A stretch of DNA of 64,000 nucleotides from Rhyacophila brunnea (taxonomy: Eukaryota; Arthropoda; Insecta; Trichoptera; Rhyacophilidae), in the NCBI GenBank assembly GCA_022495005.1, contig JAGYXB010001853.1, positions 1-64,000 of the forward strand, read 5' to 3'. The notes below the pieces were generated by a model. That model did no database searches. It worked only from the letters and a program-made list of their open reading frames with translations, and was not told where the DNA came from. Positions 36,838 to 48,260 of this stretch are shown here, piece after piece (the stretch's first letter is position 1; each line of letters starts with the position of its first letter). The translations under genes and the position numbers were made by a program.

Positions 36838-37000
36838 CTCATGGTGTAGTGTGTAAGGCGCTGGAATTTCACCCGGGAGCTCCGGGTTCGATCCCGGTGA
36901 GATCACAATAATATATTTATGTGATTTTCTCAAAGCATGCTTGTTTTTGATTGTTTCACTTATATTACTAAATACACTACTGGCATTGGGTCTCTGAGTC
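36838..37000 (+). mobile_element. tRNA-derived SINE relative, plus strand
   Basis: The tRNA-like head has A-box-like TGGTGTAGTGTG and B box GGTTCGATCCC at 36886-36896. The body (ATTTATGTGATTTTCTCAAA, TTGTTTTTGATTGTTTC) resembles the reversed bodies of the SINEs at 3496 and 11556. The tail region differs from theirs, so it is a related subfamily. Confidence 0.7.
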
Positions 37001-37009
37001 TGTTGTAGT

Positions 37010-38885
37010 GTTATTTATTAAATATTAAACTTTGAATGGCGCCCAACGTTCGTTACGCCACGGCATACGCTCGCATAACGGGTGTGGAGACGTGGTGGAT
37101 TGTGAAGCGAAAAACAAGTAGGTAGTACCTACATGTATGTATTTTTTAAAACAAAACATTGAATATTTTCTAAATAAACTAGTAAAATGTAATTTTGTGA
37201 ATAAATAGATCATCCTGAAAATGTATATTCACATGCCTAATGCTTTAGAAGCCTAAATGTTGATAATATAATTTTATTTCTAGATGACCCTATAAAATCC
37301 AAGATGGCCGCGGAATGAGCTGGTTATCAAAAACTGATAGCTTTGCCCCTAAGTAACACGTGGAAAAATATTGATACTTTTATATGACGTGTCCACATTT
37401 TCGTGCTAAACTGCCTGCTTAATGGCATTTAAGTCTATCTATCGGTGGGGGACATAGCTAATAGCTTTCAACCTATGTAATCGTACTTCTGCAGTTTTCA
37501 TTTGTTTTCTTCATTCCTCTCCGTTGGTATTGGTTCTTTATTTGAAAAGTGTTTGCCGCGAACTAGAGCGCTTTGTCTGGCACAAATAATTGAAACTATT
37601 TATTCATTATGTAGTTCGTTGAATTATTACCGACCGCTGTTTGTGTTCTGAAGGGGTAGTTTTTCCGGAACCTCCCCAACACCGCCGGGCTTCCACGACC
37701 CCTGTTGTCGATGTTGCTCTTTCATCTTCCGTCTGCCACCCCCCTACGTCACGTAATAGACTTTGGCAGGAGCGATTGTGCTGCAAGATTTGTTGCATAC
37801 AATAAAAGTGAAAAATTTAATTAACGTCGCAGTTTATGCATTATAGCGCCTGTGTACGTGCATGGATTTCTTGACACCAATAGTGTATAGTTTAAACTAT
37901 TGCGATAATAACTATTTACACGTATTTGACCATTTGTGAAATTGGTAAACGTCAAAAATGTTTTTCGTGGTGTAGTTCGTTTTATTTCGGCAGGTTCGCC
38001 ACTATCGTTCTACTACGCAGGCGCAGATATCTCACAAAATCCAACTCTTGCGTGAAAATTCAGAAGCTTCTGAACTTTTTCTATCCATGCATGCAATCTT
38101 GCAAGTTTAACGATAGTACGTGTTTACACGTGAATTTTATTGTTAAGACACATTGAGCATATAACAAATTATTAATTCAAGACGTTTACAATATGACATT
38201 TAGAATAAAAAATTTAAAAGTACAAATAAATGAACTTAGTAGAGTAAAAAAACAAAGCAAAAAATATTTTATTGGATATAAAAAAAACAATATTTTTTTT
38301 TAAATGTCCGCAATAATACGTACTGTCAGCAGTAAATCCATGCACGTGTAAACGGGATATCACATTGATTATGCATGGGTTTCCACTAGATTTTTTAAAT
38401 TTCGTCATCATGACATTTATCACGGGTAAGCTTTTTTTAATACTACAATATACGGAAAAAATAAGGAGATAGATAGATAAATGAGCCTGTTTTGTTTATT
38501 GAATGTTAATCGAAGGTCGCTTTTAATCTTTGCCTGGTATATACTATAGTCATTCAAGTATAGATCGGAAAACTTTGTAATTATTATCAGGAAATACCTA
38601 AGAAAATCAACTTTATTATCTTTAGAATGATGTTATAACCCTTCTACCAATATGCGTCGAATAACAGTATAATATTCAAGTTATTGAATCCTTACATAAA
38701 ATGGTATCCTCATTCCCTGTAATAATAGATTTGTGCGTGTAGGTTGAAACATCACCCCGAAATGTATTTATCTCTGCGTCTCATAACTTTCTCCTTGAGA
38801 TAATAATATCTGAGTTAATTAATTTTGTTCGAGTAGAATAATAATATAATATGTACCGCTATGTTGACTTTGTCTCATTTGTTGA
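37010..38885. other. AT-rich DNA with a LINE-A tail fragment
   Basis: At 38163-38207, AAATTATTAATTCAAGACGT and GACATTTAGAA match the 3' UTR of LINE-A in minus orientation. The rest shows no recognised gene or repeat. The frames at 37607 and 37926 lack family features. Confidence 0.4.
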
Positions 38886-39745
38886 AGTTCAAATCAAATT
38901 TCAAATCAAATCAAATTTTATTTATTTTTACATTAAGTGAACATTACAAATTATTAATTTAAGACGTTCTCTCTTCTTGGTCGTATACTCATGGCTGAGG
39001 ATCGTGACCACATTTAAATTTCACCATCCTTTGAGCGACCAAGACGTTCCATCCTTCTCGATCTTCCGCTTCTCTCAGGGCAGAATGGATGGTACCCCCC
39101 AGTCAGCTCTTTCACTTGGTCGCTCCATCGCGCAGACGCTCTTCCTCGCCTTCCCTGGAGGCTACCCAAAACTACCAGTCTCTCCAGGTTGTCCGGTCCG
39201 CGACTGACAATATGTCAAAAAAACTGCAGAATTCTTCTCAGACATATCGTCGAGAGCCGTTCCTTTATCTTCAGTCTCTGGATGGTTGACTGGTTCGGCC
39301 TGTGCTCCGTCCAAGAAATGTGAAGCATTCGGCGCCAACACCACATCTCAAAGGCATCAATTGCCTACCGTTCCCTTGCCTGCAGGGTCCACGACTCGAC
39401 TTCGTATAGAAATATCGAGAACACTAACGCACAAGACGTTCACAACATGACATTTAGAAACAAAGAAAAATTATTAAAACAGTATTACTTAAAAAAGAGA
39501 TGGATCAGTATTAAGTTATTAAACAGTTGAGAAGTGTAAATACAAAATATACCCATTAATTAGATAAGTGCAAGGAAGTACACCGGATGAGTTAAGCTGA
39601 CCCTATTTTAAGAATTTATAAAACAACGTCCACCTATACTCATCCTCACGTAGGTGGAATATATCAATATCCGAAGTGATTTTATTAAACGTGGTTATTG
39701 TTCTCCCAATTGGCATCACTAGTGGCAGGTTAGTTCCGCATTTTT
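38886..39745 (-). mobile_element. LINE-A copy 4, interrupted by RTE-D
   Basis: Minus-strand LINE-A 3' part. It begins at the left with a CAAAT-type pentanucleotide tail and the 3' UTR (AACATTACAAATTATTAATT). RTE-D interrupts it at 38970-39432. It resumes at CACAACATGACATTTAGAAA and ends in decayed coding sequence near 39745 (ATTGGCATCACTAGTGGCAG). No intact frame remains. Confidence 0.85.
38970..39432 (-). mobile_element. RTE-D insertion copy 2
   Basis: It is collinear with the insertion at 24472-24779 and extends further toward the 5' side. Both have the same 3' terminus (TCTCTTCTTGGTCG). The perfect 9-bp duplication AAGACGTTC at 38961-38969 and 39433-39441 splits a LINE-A 3' UTR that is continuous in other copies, for example at 55940. 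The frames are decayed. Confidence 0.9.
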
Positions 39746-39837
39746 ACTCGTGAACTCCGCCAATTTATCCAGTAGGATCAATTCGAGTGATCCGTGACGA
39801 TAAAACGTCATGTGTGTTTCTAAAAACGAAATAATTA

Positions 39838-40608
39838 TAAGATAAAAAGGACTTTTTATATACCTACCACGTTTTTAAATTTTCTGTTGAATCATATAAA
39901 CTTGACAATTCTATCTACCTATTAATAAAAACTTTTTATTGTACTTGATAGAAATACTGAATAAATATAGAATACTGAAATGTCATTTTGACATTTCATA
40001 TTGATTTCCATAGTAACGCACGTATAGATTAATAATTTAGTTGCTAGGACCCCCTTAGCAACCAACAATAATAACATTCCATACAAAACAGAATTAACTG
40101 AAAATGAATACAATTCTGCTTAAAAATGGTTAAAAGTATTAAAAGAATGCATTGTCGTCGTGTTCTGATATAGGTACTCTAAAAGTTTCAAATGTCTCTA
40201 GCTATTCGGGAAGTTAGTTAAAATCTTCAATCGTCCAATACAAATCTTGGACAAACAAGAAAAAATATGTACTGGATTTCTTTTATTTTGTCTGTTTTAA
40301 ACTGTCAATTCATGGTGGAACTGCATTGTATTGTTGTTTAATTTAATAAAACGCAATTTTTTTTGTAGTACCTACTTATTCCACTTTTAATCAATAAATT
40401 AGGACCGGTTTCGTCCGCCTTAGAGGGACATTTTCAACTCTGAGGCGGACGAAACCGGTCCTAATTTATTGATCAAAACTGGAATAAGTATCTACTACAA
40501 AAAATGCATTTTATTAAATTAAACAACAATATGTACTGGACACACAAGAAAAAAATAGTACTGGACAAACAAGAATACGAGCTAATAAAAACGTGGTAAA
40601 ATAAAGTA
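39838..40608. repeat. Repeat family K copy 2, interrupted by a fold-back
   Basis: An inverted copy of the repeat at 11880-12326. It shares TTTCTGTTGAATCATATAAA, TAGTAACGCACGTAT, TAGTTGCTAGGACC and TTCGGGAAGTTAGTTA. The fold-back insertion 40277-40528 separates the last part, ACAAACAAGAATACGAGCTA and AAAACGTGGTAAAATAAA. Copy 3 at 51690 is continuous there. Confidence 0.75.
40277..40528. mobile_element. Fold-back insertion with 95-bp arms
   Basis: The core 40330-40530 is an almost perfect inverted repeat. AATTAGGACCGGTTTCGTCC near 40398 is mirrored near 40445, and the arms extend outward to ATTGTTGTTTAATTTAATAA and its complement, around a loop of about 13 bp. Direct repeats ATATGTACTGGA (40265-40276 and 40529-40540) flank the whole insertion. 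It is non-coding. Confidence 0.8.
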
Positions 40609-40865
40609 TTGGGCGAGAATAATATACGAGGAGGTGTTCGATTCGATTCAAATGCAGCTAATCCTACTGCCGTTCATTTCAAATGCATTTTGATTGGAAT
40701 GTTCTATATTTAAAATACCTATGACTTTATTTTTCAGGTTCAATTACCTCCCGTCTTATTGAGACCACAATGTGGCCATGTACACCTACATTCAGTTTAT
40801 TTGTGACTCGTCAAGCATCGACATATATTTGACATTTATTAATATGTATTTTCTCTTTTTTTCAG

Positions 40866-40959
40866 CCTCGTGCTAATAGTAAAAGCGGCGGAAGGGGCAC
40901 CAAGAAACACAACGAACATCTGCTGATAGCTGAGGTTGAAAAACCCCATCCAGATAAAG
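40866..40959 (+). CDS. Candidate 94-bp internal coding exon of an unidentified host gene
   Basis: A pyrimidine-rich tract ending TTTTTTTCAG precedes an open 31-codon stretch beginning PRANSKSGGRGTKKHNEHLL and ending VEKPHPDK. It is followed by a good donor, AAAG/GTAAAT at 40960. The other two forward frames contain stops within the exon. The segment is much less AT-rich than its surroundings and belongs to no repeat in this window. The peptide is basic and hydrophilic, and I do not recognise the family. It starts in phase 0 and ends after one extra base. If real, the window lies within a gene with very long introns. Confidence 0.55.
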
Positions 40960-41241
40960 GTAAATCAATATTATATCATACGCCCCACATGCATCAACAT
41001 GGGGGATACCAAGGTTTATTTTAATCGTGTATAAGTGTGTAAATCACATTATTAATTTGTACATACCTTATGCGGGGTACTGCTATGTGTATTTTTGTAC
41101 CAGTAGCTAATATACAGATGTGGCAATCGTTACAAATATTTTAACATAACGTATAACACATATTTTGTACGCTTTTAATTTACAGTTGGGTGGGGAAAAC
41201 TGTGAAAAATGTGATTTCCATTTTCTTTTTTCTTATCAGCA

Positions 41242-41378
41242 TTATGCCGTGTCCACACTGGCAACATGTTGTTAAAACCTCGCTAAATTTCGTTTAAAAT
41301 AATTTTTGGTCAAACAAATCTGTGAAAGTTAACGAGGTTGCCTGCAACTTGTTGCCAGTGTGAACACGGCATTACATT
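41242..41378. mobile_element. Short MITE with 30-bp inverted ends
   Basis: ATGCCGTGTCCACACTGGCA at 41244 is mirrored by TGCCAGTGTGAACACGGCAT at 41354-41373, with imperfect continuation into AACATGTTG / CAACTTGTTG and AACCTCG / CGAGGTT. The whole is about 135 bp and non-coding. Confidence 0.75.
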
Positions 41379-41586
41379 TAACCGTAGGTTTAGTATATAA
41401 ACAGATGAAATGTTTTGTACGAGGAAATTCTACTAGTTTGCCAGAGAATTTTAACCAATTCCAATAATCAGTATTGTCGATTCACCATTTTCATTTTTTG
41501 ACCGTGCATTTTAAAAGTTATCGCGTATCCTTTGATCCTGACTCCAATAGCGTGTTTTAAAATCTATTTTTTGGTGTCAGACCAAC

Positions 41587-42020
41587 TTGATCAAATCAAA
41601 TCAAATCAAATCTATTTATTTTACATATAATGAACACAACAAATTATAAATTCAAAGCGTTCACGACATGACATAAAATAAGTGTTAATAATTTAAAAAA
41701 ATAAAAATACAGAGAAGTGTGAGTTCATAATACAATAAGTAATAAATTAAGAAATTAATTAAAATAACAAAATAATAGAATAAAAGTAGATGGAAGCACA
41801 CAGAGTGAAATTTGATAGACCCTATCTTAAAAACTTATAAAACAACGTCCACCTAAATTCACCTCACGTAAGTGGAATATATCAATATCCGATGCGATTT
41901 CATTAAACATGGTTACTGTTCTGCACTTAGTTCTGCACCGTGGGAGAACAAACAACGGATGCCCTCGATTCCTAAGCTAATTATCAGACACACAAGCCAA
42001 CACCACCAAGAATGGCAGAG
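41587..42020 (-). mobile_element. LINE-A copy 5 (5'-truncated)
   Basis: A minus-strand 3' end. A CAAAT pentanucleotide tail at 41592-41612 is followed by a 3' UTR (TTATAAATTCAAAGCGTTCA, CGACATGACATAAAATAAG) close to that of copy 2. It runs into decayed coding sequence that ends at 42020 (ACACAAGCCAACACCACCAA, GAATGGCAGAG). A deletion removes part of the coding relic near 41935. Confidence 0.8.
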
Positions 42021-42700
42021 TTTACGGGCTCGTTTTTTTTGTATTTTAAAGAAATCCTTAACAGATTCAATACAAATTACATGATATTATTTGGGTCAGT
42101 TCCACATGTTCAATATTTAATATTTCAATGTTTTTTATTATTATTTTATTTGAGGGCCATCATTTCATTTAAATTTGTCACGTGTCATTGGGAGTAATTT
42201 ATCGTGTTATCTCATCTCCAGGGATCTCAGAAATAATGGGAACTGAAATACCTAACGGGTGTGGAGAAACAGACAACCGATAAAATTAAACACGTGTAAA
42301 CAATACGCTTGCCTTCGTTCTGACAACTGCTGCACTGAAGCTCATTTAATATCGGTGTTTTTGAAAGTTGCAATACATACTATTAAGGCCATGCATTAGT
42401 TGAGGCACGGTCTAAAAAGGTCGTCGCTAGACGATGCGCGGATTGCGGGTGGCGGGTGAAAATGACGCCTGTCAAACGAAATATTAATTGTCATATAAAT
42501 CCAACATACGTCCATTTTATGTTCTGTTTATTGTTCTATTAGTAACAATAATAATATATTCATTGACATGTTTTCTTTTTAAAGTAAATGGGTAACGTTT
42601 TTAGTCATCTTTACACGATTTTAGAATTAATTGACCCGTCGCCATCACGCAGCAAAGTGACGTGTTCCTGAGTCAACATTCTCTCAGTGAATGGCAGCGA

Positions 42701-43182
42701 CAGTGTTGCCAAGTCAAAAATTTTAATTTCAGTAGATTCGACAAAATATCAGTAGATTTCTGTTTTAGGAAAAAAATTTCGCCGCGGGCCGCAGGTTCCC
42801 GATTTTTCATAGTCGGCTTGTTTTTTTTAGGAGAAATATTTCGTCGCGGGCCGCAGGTTCCCAGATTTTCATGGTCGGCTTGTTTTTTTTAGGAAAAATA
42901 TTTCGTCGCGGGCCGCAGGTTCCCAGATTTTCATAGTTGGCTTGTTTTTTTTAGGAAAAATATTTCGCCGCGGGCCGCAGGTTCCCTATTTTTCATGGTC
43001 GGCTCGTTTTTTTAGGAGAAAAATTTCGAAGTTCCCAAGTTTTCAAAGATGGCTAATTTTTTTCCCGGCTGGTGGGAATTTTGTGAAATATATCAGTAGA
43101 TTTCAGAAAATATCAGTAGATTCAGTATATTGCCAAAAATATCAGTAGATCTACTGAAATTTCAGTAGACATGGCAACGCTG
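42701..43182 (+). mobile_element. hAT-like MITE carrying a 62-bp tandem array
   Basis: The innermost layer, 482 bp. The ends are CAGTGTTGCCAAGTC and, inverted, CAGCGTTGCCATGTC. A perfect 8-bp duplication GGCAGCGA flanks it at 42693-42700 and 43183-43190. CAG-type termini with an 8-bp duplication are characteristic of hAT elements. MITE P copy 1 shows the unoccupied site (GGCAGCCAGTCC at 1685). The interior has ATCAGTAGATTTC words near both ends and a tandem array in the middle. Confidence 0.85.
42769..43020 (+). repeat. Four-copy 62-bp tandem repeat inside a MITE
   Basis: The anchor CGGGCCGCAGGTTCCC recurs at 42785, 42847, 42909 and 42971, exactly 62 bp apart. Each unit continues with an ATTTTTCATAGTCGGCTTG-type block and a T run with AGGAAAAATATTTCG. 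Units differ by a few substitutions. The frames across it repeat peptides but have no start or family support. Confidence 0.9.
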
Positions 43183-43394
43183 GGCAGCGAGTCCAAAATT
43201 TCGTCGCGCGTACAGTTGAAAATTATTTGGCGTTTCACTGATGCGTCACCTTAATAATTGTACGTCTATACTGGGTGGTTCATTTTCGTAGCACACCACG
43301 CATTCAAAACCCTGCGTGAAAATGTAGTGCATTGGGGGAATAGCCTGTCAGAATTCTATTTATTAATCTGATATGTGCTCATCTCTGATACTTA

Positions 43395-46300
43395 TCCTAA
43401 ACACTTTAATACTACACAACAATATATGTTCGCTAATTCTAAAAATGTTATAATGATAGTTGAAGATGTTGTTATAGATTGTTTTAATCTCTCCATTCCT
43501 CGTGTGTACCTAATCAAATTAGAAAAAAGCTTTCTTATTGATTCGAAATTGTGTATTGATCTACGAGTCCGAGGCACGAATTTCAGTCGTGTGTAACCAT
43601 AGCAATTCGATATCGTCTTCAGCATAATTGTTTATTCATTGTGTCTGTCATTATTTTAATGTTTATTCAACATAATCAGATGTCGAGCAGAAAAGTGCTA
43701 CTGTTCCATTGGAATCATGAAAATTGATTGCCGCGTCCGATTGCGCGCACGGATAATTGATACTCGTATCATAATTTTTTTGTCGGTAAATTCCATCAGG
43801 ATGATTTATAAGTTTATAACAATGAAGTAAACTACGCACTGCTAAACGGGCTTAAATAGCATAATATTAATATTAATTGCCTTTCTAAGATAACTAACTT
43901 ATAACATAACTGTCAAGCGCAGTAAAGCCGCATAATTCGACTATAATTATGTTTAGCAATGAAAAGTATGAATTATAAAAGTAGCAATCATGCGATCGGC
44001 AGACATTCTATCCGATCGAGGCGTTGGTCATACCTGTATTAGGGTACTTGTGGCAAAAGATATTACCTATCAATCACTATTATAAATTCCTGTGTCCTAA
44101 TTTGTACTGAAATTGAGTTATTGGTTATTACACCCAAGTCGCCCGCCTGTTTCATACCTTTCAACCTTTTATGGTTGGCGAAACCCTTGAAACATTTTCT
44201 GAAACACCTACTTGGCTGACACACATTATGGGTCAGGGTGATAAATTATATTACAAAATGGCGGTGCTAAGCAGAGATAGGTATCAAGATAGATATAGAT
44301 AGGTAAGATAGCAGGGAATCGACCATACGCAAACTCAAAATGCCGCTCCTTACTATGTATTGTCCAACAAGAAGAAATCGGCGATAACAGGAAGTCTCTA
44401 TAGTAGCATGTAGGAAACTTCTCAGTGACGTACCTGTCATGGTAGCATCGCGTGCTACAGACGTGTTTAAATAATATATCGGCTTTCCTTTTAAATGCGA
44501 CTTTTTTTCTTCGCAATAAACCAAAAGTTTACTATTGATAATTTTAACATCACTCCTGATCATTTTAGACATATTTTTATTATAAAAAGCTACAAAGTAG
44601 GTAGACAAGAAGTTCTTGTTCGACAGTAGTATTAGTCATATCCATTCCTTAATCCGCTGCCCTCTTAGAATGTTTTGCCCTAAGCAACGCACGAGCAGTT
44701 TACCTTCACGATATCGTCGATATCTCACTGCCAAAGGGTTAGTAAACAATAATAAGTAAGAATATATATATGTAAAACAATATATTATAACAGTTTTCAA
44801 TAAATGTAGGAAAAATTCTCTTCCCAAATTTAATTCTCTCTAGTTCAATAATAACTATGATGATATATCTAAACCTAAGCCTAGACGGCCTGGAGGGGTG
44901 CGTGGTTGAAGCGACGAGAAGCTATAAGTAGTTCATGGGGTAAATACGGAAGTCAGTGGCACCTGCCTCCTGCCACCTTACAAAATCGAAAATAAATCAT
45001 GATATTTTTTTCAAAATGGACCACCCCTCCCAAACCATTGTTCTGTGTGCGCGCTTGAAACAATAACTTGATATAACTACAACATCTGTACACTAACCCC
45101 TGAAAATGTAGTACTTCTCTAGTGACCATGTATGCTAAATAATCGACATCCGGAAATGCCAACGATATAGGCATCTCCTTGTTATATTATCTTGTACCTA
45201 TATATAGCTTATTATCGAAGACGGGGCTTGCGTCTGAATAGCCAGGCCACTGAGAGGACCTAAACCGGTTTTCCGTTACCTGCCTTACAATTTATTTCAT
45301 CATCTCGCCTTACCTCTTTCGAGAGGTTCTTTGTAGTATGTAATAATATGCAACATCAATATCTTTTGTGCAGTTTTTTACAAGTCAAAATCATATGTAT
45401 ACATACTTCCTTATTTATTTAACCTACACCAATGTTGACTCTTGTCTCATTCCATAATTAACCATAGTCACGAAAAATACCACGCTTTATAGATAGATGT
45501 TGAAGGCCTAATTACACCAACAGACTCGCAGTCCCAACCAGATTACATTGATCGTCGTTAGCAATCGTCGACCTTAAACATCAGTTACAAGGAACGATTC
45601 AGCTACCGTTAGCAATTATTACTTTAAGTAAACCCAACAATATCTATTGGTCACTTAGATGGCAACACTAAATAGTCTTCCCTCATGTTGTTACTGTAAA
45701 ATCTTTAAATGCTAACAGAAACTACTGGAAATGACATTTTGCTGTTGAGTTGCTGATTATTATTTTTGCTCCGATATTATTTTTGTTTTGTATTATTATT
45801 GTCAATTAAAATAATGAATAAAGTCAGTCGCCTACATTATGTAATCATCAAATTTGTGTTGATATGTCAGACGCCAGATAAGATACACCACGTGCAGCTA
45901 TTCCCGGAAGCTCAAGGTTAATTCGGATATTTTAGTACGGTCTCGGTATTTTTCGACACCGTCGTCGGGTGGATCGTACCCAAAAAAATAGGAATTATTC
46001 AGGTAACAACTCAAATGCGACTTTTAATGATCGGGGACGATCGTGGTAGACGGTCTAATTTGAGCTTAATGACGAGCCGAAAGTGTGAGGACAATAAGAT
46101 TTGTCTATGCTCTGCCACTTACCAACGGCCAATCAACGAATGCGTAAAAAAGTCAAGCTTTGACAGTTGTGATAGTTAAACATATCATAATGCCTTACAA
46201 CGATCTTGAAATTTGGTCTTTTAAGAAATTTATATATTTAATTAAATGAAAAATGTTTTGCTAAATATCTCATTTTCTAATAATTAGTAGACCAATCAAT

Positions 46301-46945
46301 AAAAAAATGAAATGGGTATGTATTATATTTTTTAAATGGAATTAATCATTCAAGTTGTATGTTCAATAAAGAATTTTACATTTTATTAAGAAAGCTTTCG
46401 ATATGGAATTTATTTAAAATTTTAATCGTCAACCTGAGACCTGTATACAATTACTTATGATATAATTACTATTGATAATAAATTAATAACAATTGTTAAG
46501 CCAACAAAACTTTTCAATGTAAGTGGTACTTTAAAATGTTTTTAAGCGTATGCCTTTGAAATTTCATTAGGCGTATTATTTCGTTAATGGAATTTTGAGT
46601 GTCAATCAATATTGGCGTGTTACATAAGCAACGCAAATTTCTTTTTAAAAAAATGTTGTTGTGGAATATGTAAGCGCCGCAGCATTAATTATTATCTGAC
46701 CTTTAACATTCAAAATTCGTTTTCATTCAACAGCCGAAGGAAGTCTTAATAAAAAAATATATATTTATAATGTGGAAGGCCAGTAATAATTATTAGTACG
46801 CAAAGTCGGTCAAAATTTATTTGTAGAATTTTTTCAAAAGGTCACTAACACAATTAACGCTCGAGTTATTATGACTTCATAAATTATAGTACCTAAGTGT
46901 TTTAATAATATATCGCGCGTTACTTTGAATAATAGGTACATTACG
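43395..46945. other. AT-rich stretch, no gene recognised
   Basis: No supported coding region. GGCGAAACCCTTGAAACATT at 44177 is similar, on the other strand, to AATGTTTCAAGGGTTGCG at 48008, so a short transposon relic is possible. Other frames (44226, 44636, 44953) have no recognisable domain. Confidence 0.4.
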
Positions 46946-46951
46946 TACTAC

Positions 46952-48052
46952 CAGTGATTCCTAAGCAGGTCCCTGTACCCTGGGGTTCCATGTTCCGTGA
47001 GAAAAAAAAATTAACGTGATGTACATTTTAACAATTTGAATGTTTAACCTAATTAGAGGTTCACTCGAGAGATTATATTATATACTCAATTAATGAACAT
47101 CGTCGCCTGCTACGCATTGTGTCCTTGGCACATATTGGTGTATATATTTTTAAACCTACTATACTTGGGTATTTTATTGGCTTGTCTGTTAGTTTTGAAA
47201 AATGTGAAACTATGTTAGTTACTAGAAGTCCTATATTTGAAGATTTATATGGTGTTTTTTAGAGGTTTGTTTTTCGAATTGGCAACACTTTGTCCAACAA
47301 CGTTGTTACAACAACGCTTGCAAATTGTACAAATTTATTTCGAAAATCGTGGTTCAGTTTGCGAACCTTACCGTACCTACGCCACACGTCCACAAAATTT
47401 TGTTCAGCGATGAGGCTCATTTTTGTTTGAAAAGCTACTTCAATAAGCAAAATTACCGCATTTAGAGCGAAGAAAATTCACAAGGCATTGTTGAGACGCC
47501 GTTACATCCACCTGTTTGGTGTGCTTCATGGGCTGGTGGAATCATTGGTCAATATTTCTTCTACGCCGATAAACCAATGACGATAGAAGACTTGGAAGCC
47601 AACATTCGCCGCGTTATTGCCGATATACGGCCCCAGCTGCTCCAAAAAGTGGTCGAAAATTAGATTTCCAGATTGAGCCCGAAATCATATTATTTAAACA
47701 CTAATGGCATACAAGTATCTTTCCAATAAAGCCAATACCATTGCCATTACCACGATTATTATGTGTTTTATTTCATTTCTATACCTCTAAAAAGTCTCCA
47801 CCCTATATGCCTATAAATTTAGGTAGGTACCTAATAAGTAATAACTAACCATTTACTAATGTAGTAATTCCTTATTTTTATAATTATTGGAATTATTATT
47901 GACTAATCCCAATGATATTGCTTTACGCACATATTATTTTGTAATTGACCACACTAGATTTTTATATGTGCCGGCGAAATAAAGAGGGGTTCTTCGAGAT
48001 TTCGCAAAATGTTTCAAGGGTTGCGCTGAAGACACAATGTTGGAAATCCCTG
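46952..48052. mobile_element. Possible hAT-like remnant split by a Tc1-type element
   Basis: CAGTGATTCCTAAGC at 46952 and, inverted, CAGGGATTTCCAACA ending at 48052 resemble hAT ends. The deleted Tc1/mariner element 47249-47806 lies between. No matching 8-bp duplication is present (CGTACTAC versus CATTACAT), so the two ends might belong to different relics. Confidence 0.3.
47249..47806 (+). mobile_element. Internally deleted Tc1/mariner-like element
   Basis: The ends are inverted around CTTTTTAGAGGT (complement at 47783). Coding relics in order: an N-terminal helix-turn-helix segment (LQIVQIYFENRGSV), then after a deletion and frame change the first catalytic Asp region (VHKILFSDEAHF) and VWCASWAGGIIGQYFF. 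A further deletion removes the second and third catalytic positions, leaving the C-terminal piece PMTIEDLEANIRRVIADIRP. In-frame stops occur at 47464 and 47660. It cannot encode transposase but keeps both ends. Confidence 0.8.
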
Positions 48053-48260
48053 CATTACATATTGTAAAAAACGGAACACGATTCTATGCTAGCCGAAAAA
48101 AATGCCAAGTATTTTCAACCTTGGCTTGTCATCGGTCATCGAGATGAATATTAATGAAGAATTATTTTGACATTGATGTAACGTCCTGCAATAGTCCATT
48201 GTACAAAATGCATTTTTCAATCAATTTTGACAGGCCAATCAATATCCAAATATTATCATA

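Larger units (their letters stand above)
42387..43250 (+). mobile_element. piggyBac-like MITE P copy 2, containing a hAT-like MITE
   Basis: The middle layer. TTAA occurs directly at both borders (42383-42386 and 43251-43254). The ends GGCCATGCATTAG and GGTGACGCATCAG (complement of the right end) are imperfect inverted repeats. Collinear homology to 1409-1752 includes TTATTGTTCTATTAGTAA and CATCTTTACACGATTTTAGA. Without the inner insertion and its duplication it would be about 374 bp. The open frames on it are not genes. Confidence 0.75.
42220..43378 (+). mobile_element. MITE family X copy 3, split by nested insertions
   Basis: The outermost layer of a three-level nest. Left part 42220-42382 carries AATAATGGGAACTGAAATAC and ACCTAACGGGTGTGGAG. 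Right part 43255-43378 carries TGGTTCATTTTCGTAGCACA and ATTCTATTTATTAATCTG. Between them is MITE P copy 2. Other X copies are continuous at this point. Confidence 0.8.

Noticed and set aside
40732..40840. Second exon just upstream of 40866 after TTTTTCAG
   Set aside because: An acceptor-like site exists at 40737, but I found no convincing donor or coding signal downstream before the next acceptor.
42662..43148. Repetitive-peptide frames over the 62-bp array
   Set aside because: The repeated peptide follows from tandem DNA units within a non-coding MITE; 62 is not a multiple of three, so the frame rotates between units.
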